Part shown: positions 33,665 through 45,762 of the stretch, one piece after another
Layout of the letters: each line of letters opens with the position of its first letter
Position numbering within the stretch: position 1 is the stretch's first letter
Source: Saposhnikovia divaricata
Taxonomy: Eukaryota; Streptophyta; Magnoliopsida; Apiales; Apiaceae
DNA: 64,000 nt
Direction: 5' to 3'
NCBI GenBank assembly: GCA_036435485.1
Contig: CM071597.1
Coordinates: 7,433,881 to 7,497,880 of the forward strand
Program-made: the position numbers and the translations under genes
Notes under the pieces: generated by a model
The model's input: the letters and a program-made list of their open reading frames with translations, nothing else
The model's database searches: none
Told to the model about the DNA's origin: nothing

Positions 33665-36600
33665 CTCATACACCATCATTTCTTTATGTAATTTCTTTAT
33701 GTAATTGATCCTCCATTCTCGTCAGCAGCCAGCTCCTCACAATTTCCACTATTGATACCAGTCTCGCCATTGTCAACCATGTCATCAACCAGGTTGAATA
33801 CATGGTCACTAGAATCAGTTTCAAAGGACTCCGCCAGAATTCCCTAATTGATAGAAATAACGTCCAATTTAGGAATTTATTGCGACTTTAATTACCAATA
33901 TGGCATTAAAGGACATGGGTCAATTTGTCCTTTTGAAAGGAAATGATGACTTCATTCATAATTTTGCCCATTCCAATGTCATGAAACGACAAAACGAAGA
34001 TAGAAATTTATTGATTGAGTTTACAAATGTAAAAACCTGTTAATTTGAAATGTTTAAAAATGTACATCTGCCCTGGCCCCTGGAAGATGACCAGAATCCA
34101 TATCAATATACAAAACTTCCAAATACATTTGACATTTAAATAGTTCCAACTAACACTGAGAAAAATGAAGGAAATAGCACGCATTAATAGTTACAGTAGT
34201 AGAACTTACCTTGCTTATCCAAAAACTAACTCTCCTAATAAGCACATCTACGGGTACCCCAATAGCAGCTGCAAGATCCTTTGCGGTCCAACTGGAGAAA
34301 AAATTCATATTATGATTACCATGTCAAGCCCCGATAAGCCAAAAAAAAAAAAAAGAAGCAATTCCTTCATACATGTAAATGGTACTGTGATAAGCAAACA
34401 TTGTCTGTTCTTGAAATTTCATACTGATCGAAGCATGTATAGGGGTGACCGTGAACTGAACCTCTCTATCTTCAAATTGCAACTCCAACTATATTTTTAT
34501 AAAAGAAAATTTAATTTAACCTAAATACTTTTAACACCAAGTAGTAGGGAGCCGCATATTTGAAAAATCAAAAGCACCTAACCTTGACAGTACCAAGATT
34601 TTTCTTCCAAAGTAGCTTACAAGGGGTCTTAATCTCATTAAACCGTGTAGCATAATCATTTAGAAGCTTATCCACTGTCCCAGGTATGTTAAGGGCCTCC
34701 TCCTGCAATTTCACCACACGGTTAATTGAGCAAAACCATAGACCAAAGGATCGTTATGAAAAGCGCGACTACACGCTTACTCACGTTTCGGAAGTAGGCA
34801 CAAGATTTGCGAATCTGAACGTAGCAACACATTTACTAGCTTGAATGAACAATAATTTTAAGAGAGATAATTTAAATTTAAAATTTTGCTTCAAATTTAC
34901 TGGCGTCAATGAACAATAATGCGCATTAAATATAAACGGTGTGAAATTTAAAACTAAACACATGCTTCAAATTACAATAAAATAGACCTTTGAGAAGTTT
35001 CATGGATGCTGTAAAACCAAAACAGAATTATACGGCATCAAGACAAGAGCCGCACTGTGAATATATGTGAATCGAACTTGAGAGAGAAGTGCATGATGAA
35101 GCCTCAATATTAAAAACATCTCCAGTCAGTTTTCACGTTATTCACTGTTAACATGAGGTATTCAAGGTATTTGAGATTGTCAAAATGTAAACTCATTATC
35201 ATATACCTGGATCGGTGGCCAAAAATTCAAAGATATGATTGTAGCATCAAACACATACATAGGTATTTCATTTTCTCTAATGTCGACACCTGTCACTCAT
35301 AAAAAGGTATATAGAAATTTTCATGAATTCAGTCATATGTATAAACGACTACCAATGATCAGGAAAATGTTTCCTTTTCATACTTACCAATATAATTATG
35401 AAAAGAACTAAGTTTGGAAGGTACCTGATTGCAGTTTCTGTTTTATTGTTGCTTTTACGTTTGTGTTTGTTCTTTTAGAATCAATTAAGTCATTGAGCAT
35501 TATTTCACACTTCTACATGCTGCTTTCACCAAAATGTATCTGGAAACAACACACCAGAGCTAAACATAAGAATACAATAAGCTCAAACCAGCTAAACTTT
35601 AGATACCAGGATGAAGAGCACCAAGTAGAAATAACCACCATTAACAAGAATTCAAATCCCCAATTTAGTTAAACTGTTAAAGATCCCCTGTCCTTGAGGA
35701 GTTCTAAAGTACGTATTTCAGAGTCAATGTCATAATCCGTTTTATTCAGAAGCTTTTCCGCAAACATGACACGGTACTCGTTAACTAGCTGATCCTTTGA
35801 ACCAATAATGCTAACAATCATCCCAAGTATATCAATTTTTCTTCTACACCTGCTACTCTTCAGTGGATCAGCCTCAACAAGATCAGGTTCCCATCTGAAT
35901 GGAGTATTTAGTTATAATACTTGCTAGAGTCTAAAGTCAAGTAACAATTTTAATCATAAAGTCTGAAAATCGTGTAAACTAACATCAAATATACCATTCA
36001 GCACCTATCCAAGCTTGCTTGTCATCAGTGCTTATTTCATCATCTAGACCAGAACCATCTTGGTTTTCTTCATCTCTGTTTATTTCTTCAAGAAGGCTAT
36101 CTCCAACACTTCCAGGACCACTGGTTCCATCAGTAAGCATTGTTACAATGCATTTAATAGTATCTTTCCTCCCTTTCAGATATTCCCTTATTGGTTCGCC
36201 AACTGCTTCAAGGAATACACCAGCTGGGCCTATTGTCCTGAGTGCTTTGATAGTTGAAACATATTGCTGCATTATATCATTTGTAGAGGCACCTGCTGTA
36301 AGCAAACGATATCGCAGTGCTAAGATGAATAAATCTACCAGCTTTGAATTTTGCCCTGTGTATTCAAGACACTGTTTCAAGTCTTCAATAGCTGCTGATC
36401 TGTAATCCATAATTCCATAATCATCATTACTTGTAAATAAAATGTTACCGGAAAGTATATAAGATTGGTAATATATGCGAACCACGGTACTATTTTGGTT
36501 ATGTTATGAGAATAAACTACTTCATACTCCTAAGACAAGTACAGCAACACACAGTATAAACAAAATGGAAACAAATAGTAAATGGAGTAAGTGGTTTAAG

Positions 36601-37643
36601 GAATGTAAAATGATAAAAATTCACCAAACCCATAAACCAACATGTTCCCCAACTTTAAGTATATATCCTAATCTTTGTCTGAACGCAAAGTAAAATCAAT
36701 AGGTGATATGCCAATATTGATACAACAATCAAGAAATTAGAGTCTAGATTTAGGTAAAAGATGACAATATATAAGAATCACCTGTCGAGGTAGTCCACAA
36801 TAATCTCAAAAAGTTTTGCTATTCTTAAATCTTGCAAGGTTTCATAAGCAAAATATTCCAATCGTAACTTCCATCTAACAAGCCCTTCAGATGCAGCATC
36901 AGTACCAGGATAACATGAATTTGGATGAGATGCTAACGGTGATCTCAAAATTGAAGAATGTTGCCCATTGCTAACAGTATCACCAAGATAAGCAAGAAGT
37001 GCCTGCAAGAATTGGAGAGGCACAGCCTGAGTTGTACCATCACTGTTAGAAGTCATTCTCCATAACATTGATTAAATGACATTTGACAACACTCACGAAG
37101 AAAAAGCAAGCATACAAAGATAATGGGCAATTCAACATTACTTTATCTACATATACATTTTTAGTTGGCATTACCAAATGCCAAAGCGAGAGCACACATC
37201 CCAATCATCACATATAACATTAAAATCTTGCCCTAGCCTTAAAAGGTGGTTTTGCAGTTTAATCAAGCTTATTACTTTGATGAATCTCACACTTTGTTCC
37301 TTATGACGTTCCTTCAAATTAAGTTATAACTTGATTATGACGATTACTTCAGATTTGGATTATAATTTCTCCCCATCAAATGATAATGACAGCGCTTGAA
37401 ATATACATGATCACGAAAAATATAGATATCGTCATCAAGGTTCTTTGTGGCCCATGTCTATGAATTTTTCATTAGGATTTGTCACATTGATAATACTAAA
37501 ATCATGATGGGAACAAAAGGGTATCCAAAGCAAATAATGAAAGCATTACACAGAAGAGTTATACATGTATCCAAATTCCAACCTTTAATGGCCTCCAAAA
37601 CAGAACCCCTATAGTCATCCCCAGCCAACTCATTAACTTTATC
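33665..37643 (-). pseudogene. APC2-like (anaphase-promoting complex subunit 2) pseudogene, both ends missing
   Basis: APC2 is the cullin subunit of the APC/C ubiquitin ligase. Exon-like pieces in order: 37643-37583 (NELAGDDYRGSVLEAIK), 37026-36782 (VPLQFLQALLAYLGD...RIAKLFEIIVDYLDR), 36399-35995 (LEYTGQNSKLVD..LRYRLLTAGAS...DDKQAWIGAEW), about 35894-35697 (VNEYRVMFAEKLLNKTDYDI), 35539-35425, 35289-35217, 34702-34583, about 34488-34407, 34292-34210 and 33843-33665. Most have GT/AG borders. Defects: a TAG at 35513-35515 where the family has Gln, a duplicated 'aattacataaag' near 33680-33705 that shifts the frame, and a lost donor near 34407. N-terminal exons and the final winged-helix part are absent. 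The left break lies near low-complexity DNA, the right break at block copy 2 (37734). Confidence 0.8.
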
Positions 37644-37772
37644 CTGCAATCAACTTGATAAAATTGATATGAGAATCTATAAGTAAGATATCAAGATACA
37701 TCAAGTTAACCTGGTGTATGTATGCGTGGTTAGGAGCATAGTGGTTGTTGTGACTCTGGACCGGGAGTCAGT

Positions 37773-37980
37773 CGTGCTGTTTGGCTCACCTTATTTGAGA
37801 GACTTATGGACTTATTTTCGGTTAAAATTTTTATATTTTGATAAAAAAAATTTATAAAAGTATTTAATATATGTTTGAGTTTCAATAAGTTGCAAAAATA
37901 AGTTGGAAAGTTAGAAATCTTAACTTTCAACTTAAAATAAGTTGACTTATTCTGGAAAATAAGTTCTCCCAAACACCCCA
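37773..37980. mobile_element. 208-bp MITE, copy 2 only
   Basis: The left end CGTGCTGTTTGGCTCACCTTATT and, on the other strand, the right end TGGGGTGTTTGGGAG..CTTATT are imperfect inverted repeats. AGT is duplicated at 37770-37772 and 37981-37983. Copy 1 has the uninterrupted GGGAGTCAGTATTTC at about 10490-10504. A 3-base duplication with GTGTTTGG ends suggests a Harbinger- or CACTA-like MITE; the superfamily is not certain. Confidence 0.75.
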
Positions 37981-39856
37981 AGTATTTCTTGCTATATCAT
38001 GATTATTTTTGGAGGGAAATATCTAAGTAAATATTTTCCCATTATTTATTTAGGGAATATTCATCCGAGATTATTTACCTCTTAAATATTATTTCTAAAT
38101 CCCTTTTAAGCTTTATTCATTTAATAAAGATTGTTTTAAATATTCACTTGAACTTTATTTATTCAATGAATATTATCTTCAATATTCATTTAAATCCCAT
38201 TCAATTATCGAGTATTATCTCGAGTATTCATTTGGAATATTACTTCAAATATTCATTTGATCATTATTTATTCAATGAATATTATTTTGAGTATTCATTT
38301 GATAATTATTTCTTCAATAAGTATTATTAATTGGAATATTCATTATTCGTTCAATGAATGTTATTTTGAATATTTATTAAATCTCAGTAATTGATTTAAA
38401 AATCAGATTATTTATTTAAAAGTCATTTGAGGTCATGGAAAATTATTTTAAATATTTTCTGTCCATCAAAAATATTATAAAAAATTATGAGGATTCCAAA
38501 ATAATTATTCCTAATCATTGTCAGCTCACTTGAGCCATCTAAACGCTTCAATTCCATTTGAGATTGGGAATCCAGAGTTGAAGAGCCATTGTTGATTCCT
38601 TTTCATTAAGATCTTTCAACATATCATGAGTATATAACCCTGCTATTGAGGGCTTTCAATTTCGTTACAAGAGTGTATGATTCATATCTTGATTCCACAA
38701 GAATTAGTCATTGTTGAAGTTGAGATTTCGGCCAAGGGCCAACGAGAAATTTCGGTTAGCTTCCATTCGATTTTTGAAGTAACCAAGGGACGAGTAAGAT
38801 CTGCTAATGGACAGAGGCCCGGGGAACTTGAATTTATTCAGTTCCAGGTTTGTAGATGTGTTTAAAGATGAGAACTGAGAAATGGAGTTAGAGGCGATAG
38901 TAGCGCGTCGTCCACCCACCGCCCGAATGAGGTCAAGGCAGACTGGAAACCAGGATTGTCCTCTACATGTGGAAAACTTTGATCAAGAGAGCCCCATGCA
39001 TATCGACTGATCATCGAGCAGGGGTGCGCCCGAGTTATTCCCGTAAAAAGTTCAAGTCAATTCTCTTTCTTAAGAAGCATCAATTAATTCTTTTTAGCAG
39101 TACTTGAAATTGTTGGTATTGTTCATTCCCAAGTGGAGTTTGTGTGCATCTAGCTTCTATAATATCCCGTTAAGGGTAACAATTTCGAGTTTCATTAAAG
39201 GATGCATGTTTCACGAATTACTTCGATAGATGTGAGCTTCAAATACTTTTCATATAAGATATTCTTGAATAATTAAAGTACTAGTCTAGTACTATATTTT
39301 GAATATCTTTCGTTAAAGAAACAAATTCCACTGTTGAGTTATTGAGTTAATAACCAAAGTTTTATTCTCCAAGAAGGGAGGTGATTTCATTATTGAAATA
39401 TTTTGACAATTCTTGTCCTATACCAGTTATATACTGAGTTTCACTTAAAAGCGGATTATGCCATATTTTATTCATCTTGCTGAGCTTCCGCTCACTCTTG
39501 CTATTGTTTATATATTATATAGCAGTGAAGAGGGATGCCAAGGATCAGGCACACAGCTCGCGAGCGAGTGGGAAATGCAAGGCGTTTCCATGAGCAGTTT
39601 ATGGTAGCAATCCCAGAGGTAGTACAGACCAGTTGGATTAGTTTGCAGCTTTTGTTAGTCCGCTTTATTTATAAGTACGATTTGTGTAAGTTCATGACCA
39701 GAACTAGACGGTTGAGCCGCTAATGTATCTTTACTTAAAAGATTATGTCAGTAGCAGAATTCAGTAAACATTCGGGTATTGTAATAACTACATTTTATTC
39801 CGCATATATTATGTTGTGTCGTTTCTGGGACTCTAACCTGTGTGTGTTTGTATGAG

Positions 39857-39858
<2 letters not shown>

Positions 39859-39898
<40 letters not shown>
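39859..39898. repeat. (TA)n microsatellite
   Basis: About 20 uninterrupted TA units occur within the gypsy LTR. The corresponding site in copy 1 (about 11530-11544) is much shorter. Confidence 0.95.
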
Positions 39899-39901
<3 letters not shown>

Positions 39902-40010
39902 GGGGTCATGAGCAGATGATTGGCACATATTGTGAGTAATACAGGTACAGTGAGGAATAAATGGATTGTGACTACCCTAGATCCCGGACCCCGGGTCTGG
40001 GGGTGTTATA

Positions 40011-41973
40011 ATAAATTTTATTTTATTTTATAACTATGTTTTCATATAATTATTAATTTGAAAATTTATTTTAATAATAATTTAATAAATTTGAAGTAAA
40101 TTTAATAAATGATTTGCATGATTCGAACCTTGAATATTTAGTAAAGTAATTTAATCATTAAATATACCTTATAATTACATCTAACGGTTCTTATTAATTA
40201 TTAAAAATTTAACTATAATATGGTGTCATATTTTTGGGTAAATTTATGTTTTAAATTAAAAGGTTGTGTATTTAATTAGAAAAGAAATATTAATGATTGG
40301 AAGATTATGATTGCAAAATTATGTTTTAAATTAAAGATAACGTATTTTAATTCAGAAAAAAATATTAATGATTGGAAGATACGATATTTTAGGTATGTAT
40401 AAAGGGTAATATGTTCAATTAAAAGTAAAGGTCTTTTAAATTGATTGAAAGATAAGATATTTTAGGTATTTATTAAATTTCAGTTAATAGTACAATTATG
40501 TTTTTATATAATTATCAATTTAATAATTTTTTAAATTTTCATTTAATATAATTTAATATACTCATTATACTAATATTTTCTTGTTATAAACAACATATAG
40601 GGATTTTAAATATATTTTATTAATAATTGAAAATATGGTGTGATATTTTTGGGTATATATTAATGATTGTAAGATTAGTTTTTTTTAAAAAAAAGGTAAC
40701 ATATTTTAATTAGAAGGGAAATATTAATGATTTGAAGATATGGTATAATTGATATTTTAATAAAAGATAATATATTCTACTAAAACTAAAATATGAAAAT
40801 GACAATGGCTAATTACCATTAATTATATTATTTCATTATTTATTTATTAATTAGGATAACCAAACCGAAATCTGGAAGCCTTAAACTCTTGGTGGCTAAG
40901 ATCAGCGAATGCATTAAGTGATAAAGTATACGATAACGAAGAATTAGCTGCTAAATTGTTGTTGTGTTGGGTAATATAAGCATAATTTATTGGAATATTT
41001 TAAACTTGACAGTTTTTAGCAGATGAATATATACAACATGGTGTGTGTAACAAAAGTACAAAAAACGTAATTGTTGTTGTGTTGGGTAATATAAGCATAA
41101 TTTTCTTGGAATATTTTAAACTTGACAGTTTTTATCAGATGAATATATACAACATGGTGTGTGTAACAAAAGTACAAAAAACATAACTGATTCATTGTGT
41201 AAAGTGTGTGTGTGTGTTCTGTCTGGATTTGTTTTGCAATAGATTTTTGCAGATAAAATGGTGAGTGGTAGTTAAAACGGGTAGGTGGGGTTTTGCGATT
41301 GGAAAGGATATATAATAGGATGAGGAGAGGTCCGAGAGGAATTTGTGATGTGGTGTTTTGTGAGGATTTTATTGGAATTAGAATATAATTGTGTTAGTAA
41401 TTATTTTTTTTATTTTAATAATTAGGATAATCAAATTGAAAACCAAACCAACCAAACTTTCAATCTTTCGGCTTTAATATATTAGTATAGATAGTATGGA
41501 TTAATTATATAATAGCCGAATATACTATTAAAACTCCTAAAATAAATAATAACATACTATAATTAATGGTAAGTAATCGATTGCCTTTTTTTACATTACT
41601 TTTAATTGAAGAAACTAACTTTTATAAACACCTAAAAACATCAATCATCATATATTCCTTTAGAATTAAAACACGATATCTTTTAATTTAAAACCAATCT
41701 TACAATCATTAATATATACCCGAAAATATCACATCATATTTTTCAATTATTAATAAAATATATTAAAAATATGTCACGTTGTTTATAATTAGGAAACATT
41801 AGTATAATAAGTGAACATAAGTATATTAAATTAAAATTAATTAATTATATAACAGCCGAAACATTAAAAATTTTGGTACCTATTTTTTTGTATATGTTTT
41901 TTATTATTTCGTGAATTTACTTATTTAAACTTTATTATAAAGAAATAATAACATAATATAATTAATGATAATT
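40011..41973. repeat. AT-rich Helitron-like cluster, copy 2 left part
   Basis: This is colinear with about 11657-13660 of copy 1, including the 115-bp tandem pair (40954-41183). No coding sequence. It ends at the SIRE-type insertion. Confidence 0.5.
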
Positions 41974-41978
41974 AATCG

Positions 41979-42907
41979 TGTTAATCCCAGATTATACACT
42001 AGTATTACTTGTATAATTGTAGAAGGGGGGGTTGAATACAATTCTTGATAATTATAAATTTCTGATCAAAACCATAGAAACTTATAATGAAGTAATATGC
42101 AAAATGAAGAACAATTCACACATATATAAGGTCAGATGGCCAAATGTACCATCTGACGTTTTTCTTTTATTTGAAAAAAACCCTGTGATACAAATGTACA
42201 CAGCTTCTGTTTACAACTCTTTGCTTCTAAGAATACTCAAGAAAACCTAAGCAAATGAACTGATAAAACTAGTTTTCTTAACTATCAAAGAGTTGCTACA
42301 CTTGGTTATATACACCCAAGTTTACAAGCCCTACTCGAATATGATAATACAAATTAGTCCAAGTTGGCTTGCTACTCCATTGCAAAGTGAATGGAATCTT
42401 TCTTCTTTATTTCCACAATAATGGCTGCCACATTGCTTTATGCACCTTTCGTTAACCCATGTGATCTGTCAGACAGACTGGCCACAATCAACTGCTAATC
42501 ACGATCTGGATCCAATGTGTCATTCTGGATTATCCGTTGATAGCATGTTTGTCTGTATCCGTTGATGTTATACCTTATTCTCCGTTGATGGTTGATTTAC
42601 TGTATCGGTTGATGGTATTGAGTCTCTTATCCGTTGATGCTCTCTTCACTTAGACAAAATTACATAGCACAGACTATTTACAATTAGCTACCCTATTCTG
42701 CCTATCCATTGATGGTCAACATGACTCAAGAACTAAAACACTATCAACCGATGATTGAAGGTACTGCAATGTGCTACAAACATCTCATTCGTTGATGAGC
42801 TACCTGTCAACGGATATAGTAATAATTCCTTATCCGTTGACAGCTACAATACTTGTACAATTTTGCTTGAATGTAAAGTTATCATCAACTACAACATTTT
42901 CCTAACA
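41979..42907 (-). repeat. 3' LTR of the SIRE-type element (929 bp)
   Basis: Near-identical to the 5' LTR, with about 15 single-base differences and one G-run length change (42024-42030). It has the TATA box at 42306-42314 and motif copies between 42531 and 42840. The tenth, weak copy (CTATCAACCGATGA, about 42741-42754) is more degenerate in the 5' LTR. Confidence 0.93.
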
Positions 42908-42920
42908 ATCTCCCCCAATT
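42908..42920 (-). promoter_or_regulatory. Polypurine tract
   Basis: The minus strand reads AATTGGGGGAGAT immediately before the TGTTAGG start of the 3' LTR, the position of the plus-strand primer. Confidence 0.9.
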
Positions 42921-43083
42921 TATACTTGATGGCAATAAAGCATAAATTCAGGACCTTGATGATAACAAAACATTCCTAAAGATATATATACTGAGGTATG
43001 CAAAAATTGTATTAAGCTACAAAATTAAAAACAAAAAGGTTTTCAGAAACTTATCAGAGAGATGCTCCTTTAGACTGAGCAAT

Positions 43084-43626
43084 TCATTGATGTTTCCTCT
43101 CTCTGGTTGGTTGCACTCTAGACTTTCCTTCCTTGGTAGAGTTGGACTCAATTTGCACTTGGAGCTGCCTATAGAAGGCATCTTCTTCAACAACCTTGGG
43201 ATTTAGCTTTAGTTGTAACCATCTCAGGTATTGAGAACTAGCCTTTGATAGTTGGTCTTCCATCCTGAAGAATCTCCTAGTGCCCTCTTCATCCCTGAAC
43301 TCCATCATCCAATAGGGTTGAATGTGGATTTTCTGTCCAGTGTATGGGATCTTCATTTTCTTTGGCAAATTTGAGGGTGAGTTCCATTCTCTCCTTATTT
43401 CTTCTATCCTGTTCAGAATAACCCTTTTGGCTACCTCAGAGAATCCTTTGTATCTCTTGATTGCAGAGAATACTCTAGTTAAAGTTTGATAACTTTCTCC
43501 AAGGACCCTTTGTAGAGGCCATGTTCTTTCAACTCCTCCCTTGTAAACAAAAACCAATCTCTCAGGTAGATGCTTGTATTTGTCAATTCCCCTTACTTCT
43601 GATAATTCATCTAAGAATAGATTCAT
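43084..43626 (-). CDS. Extra post-pol ORF, C-terminal part
   Basis: This 180-codon frame is in phase with the preceding segment: the 45 codons between the TAG at 43762 and the ATG at 43626 are open. It is basic and aromatic (LPERLVFVYKGGVERTWPLQRVL, YFRM-type FFRMEDQLSKASSQYLRWLQ) and looks globular. It is likely the end of one long protein of roughly 1450 residues now cut by one frameshift and two stops. It ends 176 bases before the 3' LTR. Function unknown. Confidence 0.65.
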   Translation of the reverse strand: MNLFLDELSEVRGIDKYKHLPERLVFVYKGGVERTWPLQRVLGESYQTLTRVFSAIKRYKGFSEVAKRVILNRIEEIRREWNSPSNLPKKMKIPYTGQKIHIQPYWMMEFRDEEGTRRFFRMEDQLSKASSQYLRWLQLKLNPKVVEEDAFYRQLQVQIESNSTKEGKSRVQPTRERKHQ

Positions 43627-43761
43627 GCCAAAGTATTCTTCAATACCTGCCTGATAGATGTAGTCTTCTCTGTTTTCCAGGATTGGTTGCTTAACAATGG
43701 CAGGTACCCTTGCAACCTGAATTGGTCCCTTTGAAAGTTTCTTCCTTGGAGCCCTTTTCTT

Positions 43762-45762
43762 CTATTTTGATTCTAGAAGAATTGAAGGGACTTCAATAGA
43801 ATCAAGATCCATTGGTTCCTCTTTGGGCATAATGGGATCACCATGAAAATTTATATGAGGTTTGATTACTGTTGCAGGGATAGATATAGATGAGCCAGTA
43901 GTTTCTTCACCTTTCTTTTCTGGAGAGACAACCCTCTTGGCTCTTGTTTTCACTCTCCTTTTGGCTTTGGATTTAGGAACTTCCTTAGATTCCCTCATCT
44001 CTTCTTTTATATCATCCATTAACTCTTTGGCCAGCCTGGCTTGCTTCTCCTCAGAGTTTTCATTTATATTTTCTGCATTTGGATGAGCTTCTCTTAGAAT
44101 CCTGGAGTTTTCCTCTCTTTTGGCTTCAACAAATCTAGAATGGTTGTTGGATATATTTAATATTTTTCCATTCCTTATGATAACAGCCATCCAGTCTCTT
44201 GCACTCTTGTTTGTCTGTTCTTTGAACTCTATGATTGTTTTGCCTAGTAGCTTCTCCTCATCATTCTTGGGGAATGGAAAGTCCAATTGAAGCTTGTTCT
44301 TCCCATTTTCCTTTGGTGGTGAGTAGGCTCTGGCTTTGAGGTATGGTTCAAACTCTTTGACATATGATGGCTCAGCATCATAGAATGTAGGAGCCACAAT
44401 TGTTGGAGTGAGCACCTTCATGATTGTGGTTGATATTGTTGGAGCTGAGGTTTGAGTGTTAAGGAACAGAGTTGATGCAATAGATTCATTGATCATCCTC
44501 TCTGTCCTTATAATTCTCTCATTAGTATCCTTGTTGATTTTCTCCAGGGCTTCTATTCTATTTTGCCTTTCACCATCTGAGATGTTTGATAAATCTTCAA
44601 TCTCTAGCAAAACTACTTGATTCTTTACAGGGGAAGCCTTTAGTGCAAACTCAGTTGGATTGACCACTATCACTGGCTGTTGCTCCCCCTCAATCTGTGC
44701 TATCATACTACTGGTTGCTTGGATTTGACTTGTCATTTCTGTAACCCCTTTTGTGCTAGTTCCCTTTTTCTCCCCCTTTTTGTTAGCATCAAGGGCTGGT
44801 TGGGAGGTTGCTAGTAGCATTTCCAGTAGTTGAGTTTGTTTGGTTTGATTGGCAATGATTGACTGCAGTTGGATCTCCATACTATCCACCCTTGAGGAGA
44901 GATGCTGAATAGACTTTGCCAGGCAATCTTCTTTGAGAAGCTTGCTAGTCAACACTTTCTGAGTAGTAGTAGGAGCTAGAGCCTTAATCCTGGCTTCTAG
45001 ATCAATCTTCATATCCCTAACTGCAGTTTGAACTTCCTCCTGTTGTGTCTTTTGAATGACCATTTGCATCTTTTGAAGTTTATGGGAGGCCATTATATGT
45101 TCAAGAACAGCCTTTCTTTGTGGATCTGCATTCTGGTGCTCAGCCTTAGCAGATTGATATTGCTTGAGAAGCTCCACATTGAAATCACCAACCACAGATG
45201 TAGTAGAGAATAACCAGTCTGGTGTGTCATCCTCATTGATTTCATCACTTTCTGTGTTGGAACTGTCATCATTGCCAAATTCTTCACTATCAACGTCTGA
45301 AGGTAGAGCTACAAAAGCTTCTTTTGCTCTTTGTAGGGATTCTGAGGTGTGCACTAGGTGCATTGCCTCCTCTGCCTCCACATTGCCCTGTTGTGCCATG
45401 ATTTGATAGGCAGATACAGGATGAGTAAAGGTGTCAGCATCCAAAGAAATGGAGTCAATCATTGACTGATATGCTTGTTGATAAGCCATTTCTTTGTTTG
45501 CATCATTCTCCTCCATTAACTCACTTGCAATGGCTGCTTCTTCTTCCTGCCTTATATCTCCTGTAGTCCCTTCTCTCCTCTCATCTCTCTTTTGTTGCAT
45601 CAAGGGCTCCCCTTGGCTCACACCTCTCACACCCTCACCTTCACCTACTAAGGTGGTACTCTCTAGCTCTCTTTTTGCCTGACCGGAAGAAATGGCCAGC
45701 CTCTCTGTATTTTCCTCTCCTTTTGCCTGCTCACAAGGCAGCCTCTCACTCCCTTCCCTCAT
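43762..45762 (-). CDS. Extra post-pol ORF, coiled-coil part
   Basis: The frame is 666 codons. The region around residues 195-320 is rich in Leu, Gln, Lys and Glu in heptad-like spacing (LLKQYQSAKAEHQ, HKLQKMQMVIQKTQQEEVQ, SRVDSMEIQLQSIIANQTKQ), indicating a coiled coil. A second helical stretch is at about 395-445. The end is basic (KAKRRVKTRAKR). Soybean SIRE1 also has a coiled coil in its post-pol protein. No catalytic motif was seen. It is separated from the middle part by one TGA and from the last part by one TAG (43762-43764). Confidence 0.7.
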   Translation of the reverse strand: MREGSERLPCEQAKGEENTERLAISSGQAKRELESTTLVGEGEGVRGVSQGEPLMQQKRDERREGTTGDIRQEEEAAIASELMEENDANKEMAYQQAYQSMIDSISLDADTFTHPVSAYQIMAQQGNVEAEEAMHLVHTSESLQRAKEAFVALPSDVDSEEFGNDDSSNTESDEINEDDTPDWLFSTTSVVGDFNVELLKQYQSAKAEHQNADPQRKAVLEHIMASHKLQKMQMVIQKTQQEEVQTAVRDMKIDLEARIKALAPTTTQKVLTSKLLKEDCLAKSIQHLSSRVDSMEIQLQSIIANQTKQTQLLEMLLATSQPALDANKKGEKKGTSTKGVTEMTSQIQATSSMIAQIEGEQQPVIVVNPTEFALKASPVKNQVVLLEIEDLSNISDGERQNRIEALEKINKDTNERIIRTERMINESIASTLFLNTQTSAPTISTTIMKVLTPTIVAPTFYDAEPSYVKEFEPYLKARAYSPPKENGKNKLQLDFPFPKNDEEKLLGKTIIEFKEQTNKSARDWMAVIIRNGKILNISNNHSRFVEAKREENSRILREAHPNAENINENSEEKQARLAKELMDDIKEEMRESKEVPKSKAKRRVKTRAKRVVSPEKKGEETTGSSISIPATVIKPHINFHGDPIMPKEEPMDLDSIEVPSILLESK

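Larger units (their letters stand above)
37734..40010 (+). mobile_element. Truncated gypsy-like LTR, copy 2
   Basis: It matches 10459-11656 and ends GGGGGTGTTATA (the terminal C of copy 1 is T here). It contains the fuller LTR interior, including 'cttccgctcactcttgct' near 39486, and is interrupted by a MITE at 37773-37980. A (TA)n run at 39859-39898 is about 20 repeats long, against about 7 in copy 1. Confidence 0.6.

Noticed and set aside
34165..34524. 119-codon plus-strand ORF
   Set aside because: It runs antisense through two exon pieces of the APC2 pseudogene, so it is a shadow frame.
36019..36405. 128-codon plus-strand ORF
   Set aside because: Antisense shadow of the main APC2 exon at 35995-36399.
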